Shown in pieces: positions 34,813 to 43,624 of a DNA stretch of 64,000 nucleotides (positions within the stretch are counted from its first letter, which is position 1; every line of letters begins with the position of its first letter). The notes beneath the pieces were generated by a model, which saw nothing but the letters and a program-made list of their open reading frames with translations, ran no database searches and was not told the origin of the DNA. The DNA lies in assembly GCF_013201605.1 (NCBI RefSeq), contig NZ_CP053848.1:1116001-1180000 (forward strand), read 5' to 3'. Both the position numbers and the translations under genes were made by a program. The DNA is from Campylobacter ornithocola. GTDB lineage: Bacteria; Campylobacterota; Campylobacteria; Campylobacterales; Campylobacteraceae.

Positions 34813-36036
34813 TTAATTTTTCCAACTTAAAATAAATTTTGTTCCTTTATTTAACTCACTTTCTACTTTTATATCAATATTATGATCTTTGCAAATTTTA
34901 TCGACCAAAGAAAGCCCTATACCAAAACCACCTTGATTTTCATTAAATCTTGAATATCGCTCAAAAATATTAACTAAATTTTCTTTTGCGATACCACAAC
35001 CGCTATCTTCTATTATAAGTCTTTGCTCCAAAAGCATTATTTTAATATGACCATTTTTTACATTATATTTTATAGCATTATTAACAAGATTATCAAACAT
35101 TTTAAAAAATTGCTCTTTATTGGCATAAATTTTTCCTTCATTTTCCAAAGATAGCTCTAAATTAATATTTTTTTGTTCTAAAAATATCTTAAAATATTCC
35201 ATTCTCTCTCTAATCAAATCTTTTAAAAACATCCAATCTTTTTTAGCTTCATAAGCTTGAGAAAAATTTAAAAAAGTTAAATCTGAATACAAATGACTCA
35301 AAGTCAAAGCGGCTATTTTTACACGCTTTAAAGCCTTGATTTCTTCAAAATTATTTTTTCTTTCCAAACTCTCTACACTCATTAATATCGCACTAATTGG
35401 CGTATTGATTTCATGAGTAGTGTCTTTTATGAAATTATTTAAAAATCTTATTCTCATTTCTAAAGGCTTTAGTGCAAATTTAAGGATCAAATACCCCATT
35501 ACACTTACAAAAATCAAAGAAAAAACCATAGCTAAAGCCACTTTGAACCTTATAAATCCGAGTTCTTTGGAAATATCATTACCTTGTATCAAAACTCTCA
35601 AACGATTTACATCACCTAAAATTTCTAAAGCACTTTGATTTTGAGTATTTACAAGCAATAAATTATTCAAATTTACATCAGCTATATAAATCAAAGTATT
35701 ATTATTATAGATATTTGCATTGTTTAGTTTAAAAAAAGTTGTTTGAGCGGGCAAGTCAAGATTAGAAAAATATACTTTAGACCTATCAAATATTGCAAAT
35801 TTTATATTAGAAATTTGAGCGATTTTTTTAGCACCTTTTTCTATAGGCTCAAAACGCAATTTTTCCATTTGTAAAATCACAAAACGATGCTCTTGTCTTA
35901 GTTTTATGCTATATTCACTCACTAGCTCCTCTATTAGCTTAGCATACCATATACCAAAAAGTACTACAAGAATACTTCCTATACTTATCAAATACAAAGA
36001 AAGAATTTGCCATGCAACACGCTTGGCCTCATGCAT
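34813..36036 (-). CDS. dccS: Sensor histidine kinase, DccS-like
   Basis: A 407-residue membrane kinase. Helices at about 12-32 and 165-190 flank a 130-residue periplasmic sensor. DTTHEINTPIS carries the phospho-acceptor H208; the ATPase domain has DNLVNNAIKYN (N box), IEDSGCGIAKE (G1) and GGFGIGLSLV (G2). It overlaps its response regulator by eight bases. Next to two hemerythrin genes this matches DccRS (Cj1222c/Cj1223c) of C. jejuni, a system needed for colonisation; the ligand is unknown. The symbol rests on synteny. Confidence 0.85.
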   Translation of the reverse strand: MHEAKRVAWQILSLYLISIGSILVVLFGIWYAKLIEELVSEYSIKLRQEHRFVILQMEKLRFEPIEKGAKKIAQISNIKFAIFDRSKVYFSNLDLPAQTTFFKLNNANIYNNNTLIYIADVNLNNLLLVNTQNQSALEILGDVNRLRVLIQGNDISKELGFIRFKVALAMVFSLIFVSVMGYLILKFALKPLEMRIRFLNNFIKDTTHEINTPISAILMSVESLERKNNFEEIKALKRVKIAALTLSHLYSDLTFLNFSQAYEAKKDWMFLKDLIRERMEYFKIFLEQKNINLELSLENEGKIYANKEQFFKMFDNLVNNAIKYNVKNGHIKIMLLEQRLIIEDSGCGIAKENLVNIFERYSRFNENQGGFGIGLSLVDKICKDHNIDIKVESELNKGTKFILSWKN

Positions 36037-36694
36037 AACAATACCCTCTACCCCTTTGATTAATAATACTGTCTTTCCCCAAAATCTTTCGCAAATTTTT
36101 CACATAAGCTCTTAAACTAAGCTCACTTGGCTCTTGATCGTACTCCCAAATTTCTTCAAAAATATAAGCAACATCTACAAATTTACCTTTATTTTTCAAA
36201 AGCAAAGATAAAAGCTTCAATTCTTTTAAGGGTAAAACCAAAGGTTTATCATCTTGATATAAAGTTTGTGAAACAAAAGCAAATTTAAAACCATTTCCTA
36301 AATCTTCATAGTCTTCATTTTTATGCGCAAAAGAACGTTTTAAAATAGCATTAATTCTTATTTTTAATTCCTCCAACTCAAAAGGCTTTTTAATGTAATC
36401 ATCACAACCACTTTCAAAACCTTTTTGCAAATCTATAGTTGTGTTTAATGAAGTCATAAAGATAGCCGGTGTATATTTACCTGCCTCTCTTAAATTTTTA
36501 AGCACACTAAAACCATTACCTTGCGGAACCTTTACATCTAAAATCCACAAATCAAAATTTTTTTCATAAGCTTTATCTTGTGCATCTTGAGCATTATCCA
36601 CTAAAGTAACTACAAAGCCTTCTTCTTCTAAAAATTCACTAACAATTTCCCCTAAATTAATATCATCTTCTAATAAAAGAATTTGTGTAGCCAT
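36029..36694 (-). CDS. dccR: OmpR-family response regulator, DccR-like
   Basis: A 221-residue response regulator. Receiver domain with acidic pocket E9/D10/D11, phospho-acceptor D53 and the late lysine in DDYIKKPFELEEL. The C-terminal winged helix has LPLKELKLLSLLLKNKGKFV and SLRAYVKNLRKILG. It precedes and overlaps the kinase gene. Divergent from the first hemerythrin gene across about 130 bases, a natural place for a DccR site, though I could not identify one with confidence. Confidence 0.87.
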   Translation of the reverse strand: MATQILLLEDDINLGEIVSEFLEEEGFVVTLVDNAQDAQDKAYEKNFDLWILDVKVPQGNGFSVLKNLREAGKYTPAIFMTSLNTTIDLQKGFESGCDDYIKKPFELEELKIRINAILKRSFAHKNEDYEDLGNGFKFAFVSQTLYQDDKPLVLPLKELKLLSLLLKNKGKFVDVAYIFEEIWEYDQEPSELSLRAYVKNLRKILGKDSIINQRGRGYCYA

Positions 36695-36826
36695 TTTTAA
36701 TCCTTCATTTTACTTTAAAAAAACATTATATTTTTTTTATGTAAATTAAGTGTGAATTTAGCAGAGTTAAAGCCAAATATTTATAAAATATTAACCATTT
36801 TATAATTTGCAATGCTAGGATTTATC

Positions 36827-37414
36827 ATGTTACCTCAATGGGATCAAAAATACAGCATCAATAATGCAAAAATTGATGCCCAACACCAAAAACTTTTTGA
36901 ACTTGCTGCTAAAGTTGAGGAAATTTCTGATAGACCAATCTATCAAATAGAACTTAAAAAACTCATAGCTGAATTTTTTAACTATATTAAAATTCACTTC
37001 CAAGATGAAGAAAAATATATGTCTGAAATCAACTATCCTTATTTAAGTCAGCATAAACTTATGCATAAGCAAATCACTAGTTCAATGATAAAACTCATAC
37101 AAAGCATAAAAAGTACAAACGATCTAAAAGAAAAGCTATATATAGTAGTTAATTCATGGCTTATAGAACACATTATCCAACACGATATGATGATAGAGCA
37201 TTGGAGACAAAGTACACAAGTAAAGAATGCCCCAGAAAGTTTCGAAGAAGAAAGACCAAAACCAAAGAAATTCTTATACCAATGTCAGTGTGAAGGAAAA
37301 ACTCATAAGGTTCCTTACGATATTCACTTAAAAATACAATATTCTAAAGTACAATTTAAATGCAAAGAATGCTCTGCCAATTTAATTTTATGTAAAGAAA
37401 AAACAGAAAATTAA
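36827..37414 (+). CDS. Bacteriohemerythrin with C-terminal cysteine motif (copy 1)
   Basis: A 195-residue hemerythrin-like protein that binds O2 at a di-iron site. Iron-ligand motifs run in order: HQKLFEL near 21, HFQDEEKYM near 57, HKLMHKQ near 76, and IEHIIQHD near 110. After the domain there is a 45-residue tail with CQCEGKTHKVP and FKCKECSANLILC, which looks like a small zinc ribbon. I start at ATG 36827, with AGGA seven bases upstream, so the N-terminus (MLPQW) matches copy 2. Likely roles are oxygen sensing, storage or protection of iron-sulfur enzymes. Confidence 0.87.
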   Translation: MLPQWDQKYSINNAKIDAQHQKLFELAAKVEEISDRPIYQIELKKLIAEFFNYIKIHFQDEEKYMSEINYPYLSQHKLMHKQITSSMIKLIQSIKSTNDLKEKLYIVVNSWLIEHIIQHDMMIEHWRQSTQVKNAPESFEEERPKPKKFLYQCQCEGKTHKVPYDIHLKIQYSKVQFKCKECSANLILCKEKTEN

Positions 37415-37489
37415 TAAAAATTAACCAAATTTTAAAATATTGTAAATTATAATTCTTACAAAATTCTGTCAACAAACAAAGGATTAATT

Positions 37490-38053
37490 GTGTTACCAAA
37501 ATGGTGTGACAAATATAGTATTCATAATGAAGAAATAGATAGACAACATCAAAAACTTTTTGAACTTGCTGCTAATGTTGAAATGATTTCAGATAAACCT
37601 ATCCATAAAGGTCAAATCAAATTTCTACTTGCAGATTTTTTTAACTATATGAAAGAACATTTTGCCGAAGAAGAAAAGTATATGGCAAAAATAGGTTATC
37701 CTGAACTAGTTAATCATCAAAAAATTCACAAAAGCATTATCCAATCTATGATTGACTTAATTCAAAATATTAAAAGCACCAACGATCTAAAAGAAAAACT
37801 TAACATCATTGCATCAAAATGGCTTTTAGAGCACATCTTAAGAGAAGATATGAAGATAGAAAAGTGGCATCAAACACAATTAAATAAAAAAGACAATGAA
37901 ACAAATCTAGAAGATTTGCAAGAATTTTATGAATACATATGTTCTTGTACTGATAAAATCCACAAAGTACCTTGTGAAATTCATCAAAAAATCCAAAAAA
38001 CTAACGCAAGCTATAAATGTAAAACTTGCCAAGAAGCAATCAAACTAAAATAA
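37490..38053 (+). CDS. Bacteriohemerythrin with C-terminal cysteine motif (copy 2)
   Basis: A 187-residue paralogue of the preceding gene with the same iron-ligand series (RQHQKLFEL, HFAEEEKYM, HQKIHKS, LEHILREDM) and the same kind of tail (CSCTDKIHKVPCEIH and YKCKTCQEA). The start is GTG 37490, six bases after AAAGGA. The two copies share the shape of the domain and long identical stretches such as NIKSTNDLKEKL-like segments. The gap between them (37415-37489) holds a TATAAT-like box, so the second gene may have its own promoter. Confidence 0.88.
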   Translation: MLPKWCDKYSIHNEEIDRQHQKLFELAANVEMISDKPIHKGQIKFLLADFFNYMKEHFAEEEKYMAKIGYPELVNHQKIHKSIIQSMIDLIQNIKSTNDLKEKLNIIASKWLLEHILREDMKIEKWHQTQLNKKDNETNLEDLQEFYEYICSCTDKIHKVPCEIHQKIQKTNASYKCKTCQEAIKLK

Positions 38054-38062
38054 GGGCTAAAA

Positions 38063-38284
38063 ATGAACAAACGCTATACTTTAATTCTCTCAATAGAACT
38101 TTATGAACGCTTAAGCCAAACTGCAAAATTTTCTAAAAAGAAAAAATCTGAAATTTTACGTAATGCTTTAGAAAACTATCTTGACGAAATGGAAGATTTT
38201 GCTCCAGCTATAGAAGCCTTAGAGGATCTAAAAGATGGAAATAGTAAAAAATTGGATAATATTATTAAAAAATTAAAATGCTAG
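38063..38284 (+). CDS. Small ribbon-helix-helix-like protein
   Basis: A 73-residue protein beginning with a beta strand (KRYTLILSIELYERL) followed by SKKKKSEILRNALENYLDEM, the layout of CopG/Arc ribbon-helix-helix DNA-binding proteins. It lies nine bases after the second hemerythrin gene and is probably cotranscribed. No toxin partner follows, so a toxin-antitoxin role is not supported. It might regulate itself or its neighbours; a perfect palindrome lies 82 bases downstream. Confidence 0.6.
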   Translation: MNKRYTLILSIELYERLSQTAKFSKKKKSEILRNALENYLDEMEDFAPAIEALEDLKDGNSKKLDNIIKKLKC

Positions 38285-38366
38285 TTTTATTTAGTTTCCA
38301 TACATTAACTATCAAAGAGCATAATTACATTTGTAAAAGCAAACATTCATAGATAACTCCTTAGTT

Positions 38367-38399
38367 TTTAAAGATCTAGTTTAAAACTAGATCTTTAAA
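38367..38399. repeat. Perfect 33-bp palindrome (16-bp arms, 1-base centre)
   Basis: TTTAAAGATCTAGTTT (38367-38382), one A, then AAACTAGATCTTTAAA (38384-38399). It lies in the 240-base interval between the RHH-like gene and porA. No T-run follows on either strand, so it is not a classic terminator, although RNA could fold with a small loop. The rest of 38285-38524 is AT-rich leader and the porA promoter. Confidence 0.85.
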
Positions 38400-38471
38400 G
38401 ATATATCTACTTTCAATACACAATCTTTAATATATTTATATTGTTTTTGTTTACTTTAAGAATTCTTATAT

Positions 38472-38502
38472 AAAACTATGCTATAATACAAGCCATAGTT
38501 TT
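38472..38502 (+). promoter_or_regulatory. porA promoter: extended -10 inside a 9-bp inverted repeat
   Basis: TGCTATAAT (38479-38487) is a perfect extended -10 as used by Campylobacter sigma-70, with T-rich tracts upstream and no clear -35. It is framed by AAAACTATG (38472-38480) and CATAGTTTT (38494-38502). A strong SD AAGGAG follows before ATG 38525. Confidence 0.7.
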
Positions 38503-38524
38503 AATTTTAATAAGGAGAATTCTC

Positions 38525-39733
38525 ATGAAACTAGTTAAACTTAGTTTAGTAGCAGCATTGGCTGCAGGTGCTTTTTCAGCAGCTAATGCTGTTTCACTTG
38601 AAGAAGCTATAAAAGATGTTGATGTATCAGGAATGTTTAGATACAGATTTGAATCTGATAGATTAGAAAAAGGAAACACTGTTTCTAATGGTTATAATGG
38701 CGCTAAAGAAAACAGACATAGATTTAAATCACAAATCAATTTCAAAGCAGCTTTAGATGATAACTTTAAAGCTTTCGTTCAACTTCAATACGATAGTACA
38801 GGTGAGTTAGGTTTTAATAGTCCAACTGCTAAAGCTGAAACAAACACAGCTCAAGGTTTTGATGTTGAACAAGTGTATTTAGAATACACTAATGAAGCTT
38901 ATGCTACAAGTGTAATCTTTGGTAAAATGGAAGTTGGTTCTATTTGGACTGATGATGCTATCGGTACAGGAGCTAAAATCATCAATAACTCTATCGAAGG
39001 TTTAACTTTTGCTGGTTATTGGTTTGACAGCTTTAACGTTACAGACGATGGCGATTTCACTGCTTTAGGTATAGCTGATTCTTCACTATATGGTGCTGCT
39101 GTATTAGGTGATTTTGATCCATTTGCTTTCCAACTATGGGCTGCTTATTCAAACAACTGGGCATTTTTATATGCTGTAGATGCTAGCTATAAATTTAGCT
39201 TCAATGATGTAGCTAACTTCAAAATCCAAGGTCAATACTTAGGAAATAGCTTAGATAGTGACAAAGAAAAATTAGGTCTTGACAACGGTAATTTCTATGC
39301 TGCTCAATTACAAGGTCAAATTTCAGCATTTGATTTCCAAGCAGGTATTGTTGGTTATGGTGAAAAAGATAAAGCTACTATAGTAACATTGGAAGATAAA
39401 GGTAGAGTAATAGCTCCAGCAGAGCAAATTTTCTATTCATCTGCAGGTAGTGACTTAAGAGGTAGCACTGGTGAAAATTTCTATTACTTTGCAGGCTTAG
39501 GTTATACTTTTGCTGAAACTGTAAGAGTAGGATTTGACTATGTAGGTGGTAAATCTGAACAAGTTGGTTATGATATAGATAAAAATGAATATATTGCAAG
39601 ATTATCTTATAAATATAGTCCAAAACTTACATTTAGTGGCTTCTATTCTTACCTAACTGAAGATTTCAATCAACAAGGTGTAGAAGATAACGATGATCAA
39701 TTCATCAGACTTGAAGCTCTATACAAATTCTAA
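38525..39733 (+). CDS. porA: Major outer membrane porin (MOMP)
   Basis: A 402-residue trimeric porin precursor. The signal peptide (KLVKLSLVAALAAGAFSAANA) ends near residue 22, and the mature chain starts VSLEEAIKDVDVSGMFRYRF, the Campylobacter MOMP N-terminus. Alternating hydrophobic beta strands continue to a C-terminal EALYKF, with terminal Phe for the BAM machinery. It carries general diffusion of solutes and is a surface antigen. Strong SD and promoter fit a highly expressed gene. The loops vary between strains. Confidence 0.95.
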   Translation: MKLVKLSLVAALAAGAFSAANAVSLEEAIKDVDVSGMFRYRFESDRLEKGNTVSNGYNGAKENRHRFKSQINFKAALDDNFKAFVQLQYDSTGELGFNSPTAKAETNTAQGFDVEQVYLEYTNEAYATSVIFGKMEVGSIWTDDAIGTGAKIINNSIEGLTFAGYWFDSFNVTDDGDFTALGIADSSLYGAAVLGDFDPFAFQLWAAYSNNWAFLYAVDASYKFSFNDVANFKIQGQYLGNSLDSDKEKLGLDNGNFYAAQLQGQISAFDFQAGIVGYGEKDKATIVTLEDKGRVIAPAEQIFYSSAGSDLRGSTGENFYYFAGLGYTFAETVRVGFDYVGGKSEQVGYDIDKNEYIARLSYKYSPKLTFSGFYSYLTEDFNQQGVEDNDDQFIRLEALYKF

Positions 39734-39740
39734 TTATAAA

Positions 39741-39762
39741 AGCTAAGCCAAAAGGCTTAGCT
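39741..39762. terminator. porA terminator, shared with the yaaA remnant
   Basis: Perfect 9-bp stem AGCTAAGCC (39741-39749) / GGCTTAGCT (39754-39762) with AAAA loop, eight bases after the porA stop. The TAA of the minus-strand yaaA remnant (39757-39759) lies in the right arm. Confidence 0.85.
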
Positions 39763-39960
39763 TACTATATCCAAAACTATTTCTTCTTTTAATCCTTGAA
39801 TTTTAATTTCTTTTATTTTTAGGTCATTAGGTAGATTTTCAAGCAAAGCTTCTTTATTATGTATATTTTTACTTGCTAACACTCTTAGTATTTTACCTCT
39901 GTATGCTTTTGCAAAATGACTTAAAGTTTTGGAATTTTTAAAAAAATAAAGTAAAATTAT
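39757..39960 (-). pseudogene. C-terminal remnant of a YaaA-like (DUF328) peroxide-stress protein
   Basis: About 67 codons on the minus strand read FFKNSKTLSHFAKAYRGK, then LRVLASKNI and LKEEIVLDIVS before a stop in the porA terminator. SHFAKAYRG matches the family's SHFAKkaRG C-terminal motif. There is no start codon; the frame is blocked upstream by TAA at 39961-39963, and a cytochrome promoter follows. This is therefore a truncated fossil of a gene of about 240 codons. It fills most of the 277-base gap between porA and the cytochrome. Confidence 0.7.
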
Positions 39961-39972
39961 TTATTTTTTTTA

Positions 39973-39980
39973 GATATAAT
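39973..39980 (+). promoter_or_regulatory. -10 box for the small cytochrome c / liv genes
   Basis: GATATAAT with TATAAT at 39975-39980, preceded by T-rich tracts and about 30 bases ahead of ATG 40011. Probably drives the cytochrome and perhaps the liv operon behind it. Confidence 0.55.
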
Positions 39981-40010
39981 CAAGCTTTATTTATATTTAA
40001 AGGTATATTT

Positions 40011-40448
40011 ATGTTACGCTTGTTTATGATAAGTATCTTGTTAATTAATTCACTATTAGCTTTTAATATAAAATCTTTATTTACTTACACTTTTAACGAT
40101 AATATTAGCTATGATCCAGAAAAAACTAAAGAAATATATTTCAAAAATAAATGCAATACTTGTCATGGTGAAAACGGAGAAAAAAATTCTTATGGTAAAA
40201 GAGCCATTAAAGATCTAAACCCAGAAGAGATAAAAGGAGCTTTAAAAGATTATGCCAACGGGTACTATAAAAGCCAATCAAGTGATAATATTCAAATGGG
40301 TATATATGCTAAAAAATTAAGTGATAGTGATATGGATCATATCATTGCTTATTTAAAAGGGCAAAATTTTTCTATAGAACTTAATCAAAAAGATCTTTTA
40401 GAAGAAGAACCTGCACCAAAAACTAAGCATAATACATTTTTAAAATAA
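40011..40448 (+). CDS. Small periplasmic class I cytochrome c
   Basis: A 145-residue protein with an N-terminal signal (FMISILLINSLLAFN) and one haem c site, CNTCH near residue 44. The distal methionine is probably in QMGIYAKKLSDSDMDHI. It matches a small cytochrome upstream of the liv genes in C. jejuni (Cj1020c). The C-terminal acidic-proline tail (EEEPAPKTKHN) looks disordered. It would shuttle electrons from the bc1 complex or other donors; partners unknown. Confidence 0.85.
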   Translation: MLRLFMISILLINSLLAFNIKSLFTYTFNDNISYDPEKTKEIYFKNKCNTCHGENGEKNSYGKRAIKDLNPEEIKGALKDYANGYYKSQSSDNIQMGIYAKKLSDSDMDHIIAYLKGQNFSIELNQKDLLEEEPAPKTKHNTFLK

Positions 40449-40464
40449 CAAAAAAGGAGTTTTC

Positions 40465-41577
40465 ATGAAAAAAAATCTACTACTGGCTAGTCTGCTTTGT
40501 GCTAGTTCAATTTATGCCGCAGAGATAAAAATAGGTGTTATCTTGCCACTTACTGGCACCTTAGCTGCTTATGGTAATGATGTATATGAAGGCATCAAAT
40601 TAGCTAATGCCTTAAATCCAAATTTAAAAAATGGAGATAGTGTTAAAATCATAGCCATAGATACGAAAGGTGATAAAATAGAAACAGCAAATGCTGCTAC
40701 TAGACTCATCTCACAAGATAAAGTTTTAGGGCTTATAGGTGAAGCTGTTACGCCAAATACCATGCAAGTTTTATCTATAGCCGAAGAAAGGAAAATTCCT
40801 GCTATAGCACCAGTTGCTTCAGGAGATAAACTTTTAGATAAAAAAACTTATGCTAGTAGAGTTTGTTTTATGGATAGTTTTCAAGGAGATAAATTCGCTA
40901 ACTATGCATATAAAGATTTAAATTTAAAAAGCGTAGTTGTAATAGTTGATCAAAGCAATGTATATTCTTTAGGTCTAGCAAGAGCTTTTGAAAAGGAATT
41001 TAAACAAAACGGTGGAAAAGTACTTAAAAAACTAACCATTTCTTCAGGTGATAAAGACTTTAAAGCTATTGTTTCACAACTAAAAAGCATCAACCCTGAT
41101 TTTGTTTATATGCCAATCTATCATCCTGAAGCAGCTTTGATAGCAAGACAAGCAAAAGCAGTAGGTTTTGATAAACTTTTAAGTGCAGGTGATGGAGTAA
41201 ACAACAAAACATTTATCGAACTTGGTGGTGATGCTGTAAATGGAGTAGTTTTTACTGATAGTTTTGATTATAACAATCCTCCAACAACTTTATCTAAAAA
41301 ATTTATTGAGGCCTATGAAAAAGATCATGGCACTAAAGAACTCCCAGCTTTTTCTGCTATGGGAGCTGATGCTTATTATGTAATGGTAAATGCAATGAAT
41401 GAATGTACTAATAACCTTACCGCACAATGTGTTAATGAAAAAATTCATTCAACTAGTAATTTTGAAGGTGTAGGTGGAGTTATAAGCATAGATGCAAGTG
41501 GCAATGCGAGTCGCTCTGTAGTTATAAAAGAAATACAAAACCAAAAACAAATTTACAAAACTATTATCAATCCCTGA
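40465..41577 (+). CDS. livJ: Branched-chain amino acid ABC transporter, substrate-binding protein (copy 1)
   Basis: A 370-residue periplasmic binding protein with a signal peptide (KKNLLLASLLCASSIYA) and the family opening EIKIGVILPLTGTLAAYG. AAAAGGAG precedes ATG 40465. It delivers Leu/Ile/Val-type ligands to LivHMGF. It is followed 11 bases later by a close paralogue; the pair matches livJ/livK of C. jejuni. The labels J and K follow that gene order. Confidence 0.93.
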   Translation: MKKNLLLASLLCASSIYAAEIKIGVILPLTGTLAAYGNDVYEGIKLANALNPNLKNGDSVKIIAIDTKGDKIETANAATRLISQDKVLGLIGEAVTPNTMQVLSIAEERKIPAIAPVASGDKLLDKKTYASRVCFMDSFQGDKFANYAYKDLNLKSVVVIVDQSNVYSLGLARAFEKEFKQNGGKVLKKLTISSGDKDFKAIVSQLKSINPDFVYMPIYHPEAALIARQAKAVGFDKLLSAGDGVNNKTFIELGGDAVNGVVFTDSFDYNNPPTTLSKKFIEAYEKDHGTKELPAFSAMGADAYYVMVNAMNECTNNLTAQCVNEKIHSTSNFEGVGGVISIDASGNASRSVVIKEIQNQKQIYKTIINP

Positions 41578-41588
41578 AAGGTCAAATT

Positions 41589-42704
41589 ATGAAAAAAATC
41601 AGTATAGTTATATTATCCATCATAACTAGTAATATCATACAAGCAAAAGAAATTAACATTGGTGTAGTCTTACCTCTAACAGGTCCAACTGCAGCTTATG
41701 GACAAAGTGCTTTAGATGGAGTTAAAATTGCAAACTCTATGAATAACACTTTAAGCAATGGTGATAAAGTAAATATAGTTGTAGTAGATACAAAAGGTGA
41801 TAAAATAGAAAGTGCTAATGCTAGCACAAGATTAGTTTCGCAAAATAAAGCTTATGCTCTTATTGGAGAAATGCTAACAGCTAACACTTTGCAAGTTATA
41901 AGAATTGGTGAAGAAAAAAAGATTCCTGTAGTTGCTCCTGCTGCTACTGCAGATAAAATTTTAAACAAAAAACTATATGCTAGTAGAGTTTGTTTTATGG
42001 ATAGTTTTCAAGGATCATCTTTGGCTACATATGTAAAAAATAAACTAAATTACACCAAAGCTGTTATTGTTAGCGACCAAAGTGCTGACTATTCTTTGGG
42101 TTTAACTAGAGCTTTTGAAAAAGAATTTAATAAGCAAGGTGGAAAAATTTTAGATAAATTTAGAATTACTGCAGGAGATAAAGATTTTAAAGCTATACTT
42201 TCGCAAATTAAAAATTTAAAACCTGATTTTATTTATCTTCCAGTATATTATACTGAAGCTTCTTTATTTGCACGTCAAGCAAAAGCAATGGGTGTAAATA
42301 TCCCTATGGGTTCAGCAGATGGAGTAGCTGATGAAACTTTTATCAATCTTGCTCAAGAAGCAGCCGAAGGATATTTATTTACCGATAGTTTTGATTACAA
42401 CAATCCTCCGACGCAACTTTCAAAAGATTTCATATTAGCCTATGAAAAAGAAAAGCAAAACAAAGAGGTTCCAAATTTCACAGCTATGGGTGCTGATGCA
42501 TATTTTGTAATCTTTGAGGCTATGCAAAAATGTATTAATGATTTTAATAGCAAATGTATTAATGATAATATTCATTCAACCTCTAATTTTGAAGGAGTAA
42601 GTGGGGTAATTAGTATTGATAAGACTGGTAATGCTACACGCTCAATTGTTATAAAATCAATAGAAAATCAAAAACAAGTTTACAAAGATTCAATTCTTCC
42701 GTAA
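41589..42704 (+). CDS. livK: Branched-chain amino acid ABC transporter, substrate-binding protein (copy 2)
   Basis: A 371-residue paralogue of the preceding gene, aligned end to end: EINIGVVLPLTGPTAAYG, the shared RVCFMDSFQG and FTDSFDYNNPPT segments, and the same C-terminus. Signal peptide at the start. The ligand-pocket residues differ in places (for instance AEMLTANT here against GEAVTPNT), so ligand preference probably differs. It is 22 bases ahead of livH. Confidence 0.93.
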   Translation: MKKISIVILSIITSNIIQAKEINIGVVLPLTGPTAAYGQSALDGVKIANSMNNTLSNGDKVNIVVVDTKGDKIESANASTRLVSQNKAYALIGEMLTANTLQVIRIGEEKKIPVVAPAATADKILNKKLYASRVCFMDSFQGSSLATYVKNKLNYTKAVIVSDQSADYSLGLTRAFEKEFNKQGGKILDKFRITAGDKDFKAILSQIKNLKPDFIYLPVYYTEASLFARQAKAMGVNIPMGSADGVADETFINLAQEAAEGYLFTDSFDYNNPPTQLSKDFILAYEKEKQNKEVPNFTAMGADAYFVIFEAMQKCINDFNSKCINDNIHSTSNFEGVSGVISIDKTGNATRSIVIKSIENQKQVYKDSILP

Positions 42705-42726
42705 ATAAAATTTTTTAAGAGGTTTA

Positions 42727-43623
42727 ATGGATAGTTCTTTAATTTTACAACAAATTATAAATGGTTTTAGTTTAGGTAGCATGTATGCACTTATTGCCAT
42801 AGGCTATACAATGGTCTATGGTGTTTTAAGATTAATTAATTTTGCACATGGTGATATTATGATGGTAGGTGCATACTCAGCTTTATTTTGTGTTACAAGT
42901 ATGAATGTGCCTTTTTTAGGTGCTCTTTCTCTAGCTATGTTGTTTGCAGCAGCCTTGGGTATAGCAATCGATAGAGTAGCTTACAAACCTTTAAGAAAAG
43001 CACCTAGGATTTCTTTGCTTATTACAGCCATAGGTATAAGTTTTTTAATACAAAATGTATTTAATGTTTTATTTGGTTCTACGCCAAAATATTTCCCTGT
43101 ACCAAGCTACCTAGAAGCAGTAATTAATTTTAATAATATTAGTATCAGTATTAACAGTATCTTGGTGCCAATTTTAACATTTTTTATACTATTAGTAGTT
43201 TTATTTATACTCTATAAAAGTAAATATGGCATTGCAATTAGAGCTTTAGCTTTTGATGTTCATACTGTAAATTTAATGGGTATTGATGCAAATCGTATTA
43301 TAGCTATTGTATTTGCGTTAGGATCAGCTTTAGCTGCCATTGGCGGTATTTTTTGGGCAGTAAGCTACCCTTCAGTAGAACCTAGCATGGGAACTCTAAT
43401 AGGGCTTAAAGCTTTCGGCGCTGCTGTTTTAGGTGGTATTGGTTCTGTTGCTGGTGCGGTTTTAGGAGGCTTGATCATAGGATTTACAGAAGTTGTAGTG
43501 GTTGCTATCTTTCCTGATCTTTCTGGTTTTAAAGATGCTTTTGCATTTATTTTTTTAGTATTGATTTTACTTTTCAAGCCAACTGGAATTTTAGGTATTA
43601 ATTTTGAAAAAAGTAGGTTTTAA
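42727..43623 (+). CDS. livH: Branched-chain amino acid ABC transporter permease LivH
   Basis: A 298-residue permease with about eight spans and the LivH motif GSMYALIAIGYTMVYGVLRLINFAHGD near residues 18-39. KAFGAAVLGGIGSVAGAVLGG is the cytoplasmic coupling loop that docks on the ATPases. Central gene of livJKHMGF. Confidence 0.95.
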   Translation: MDSSLILQQIINGFSLGSMYALIAIGYTMVYGVLRLINFAHGDIMMVGAYSALFCVTSMNVPFLGALSLAMLFAAALGIAIDRVAYKPLRKAPRISLLITAIGISFLIQNVFNVLFGSTPKYFPVPSYLEAVINFNNISISINSILVPILTFFILLVVLFILYKSKYGIAIRALAFDVHTVNLMGIDANRIIAIVFALGSALAAIGGIFWAVSYPSVEPSMGTLIGLKAFGAAVLGGIGSVAGAVLGGLIIGFTEVVVVAIFPDLSGFKDAFAFIFLVLILLFKPTGILGINFEKSRF

Positions 43624-43624
43624 G

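Noticed and set aside
38063-38284. RHH-like gene as the antitoxin of a toxin-antitoxin pair
   Set aside because: No second small gene follows or precedes it; the neighbours are a hemerythrin and the porin.
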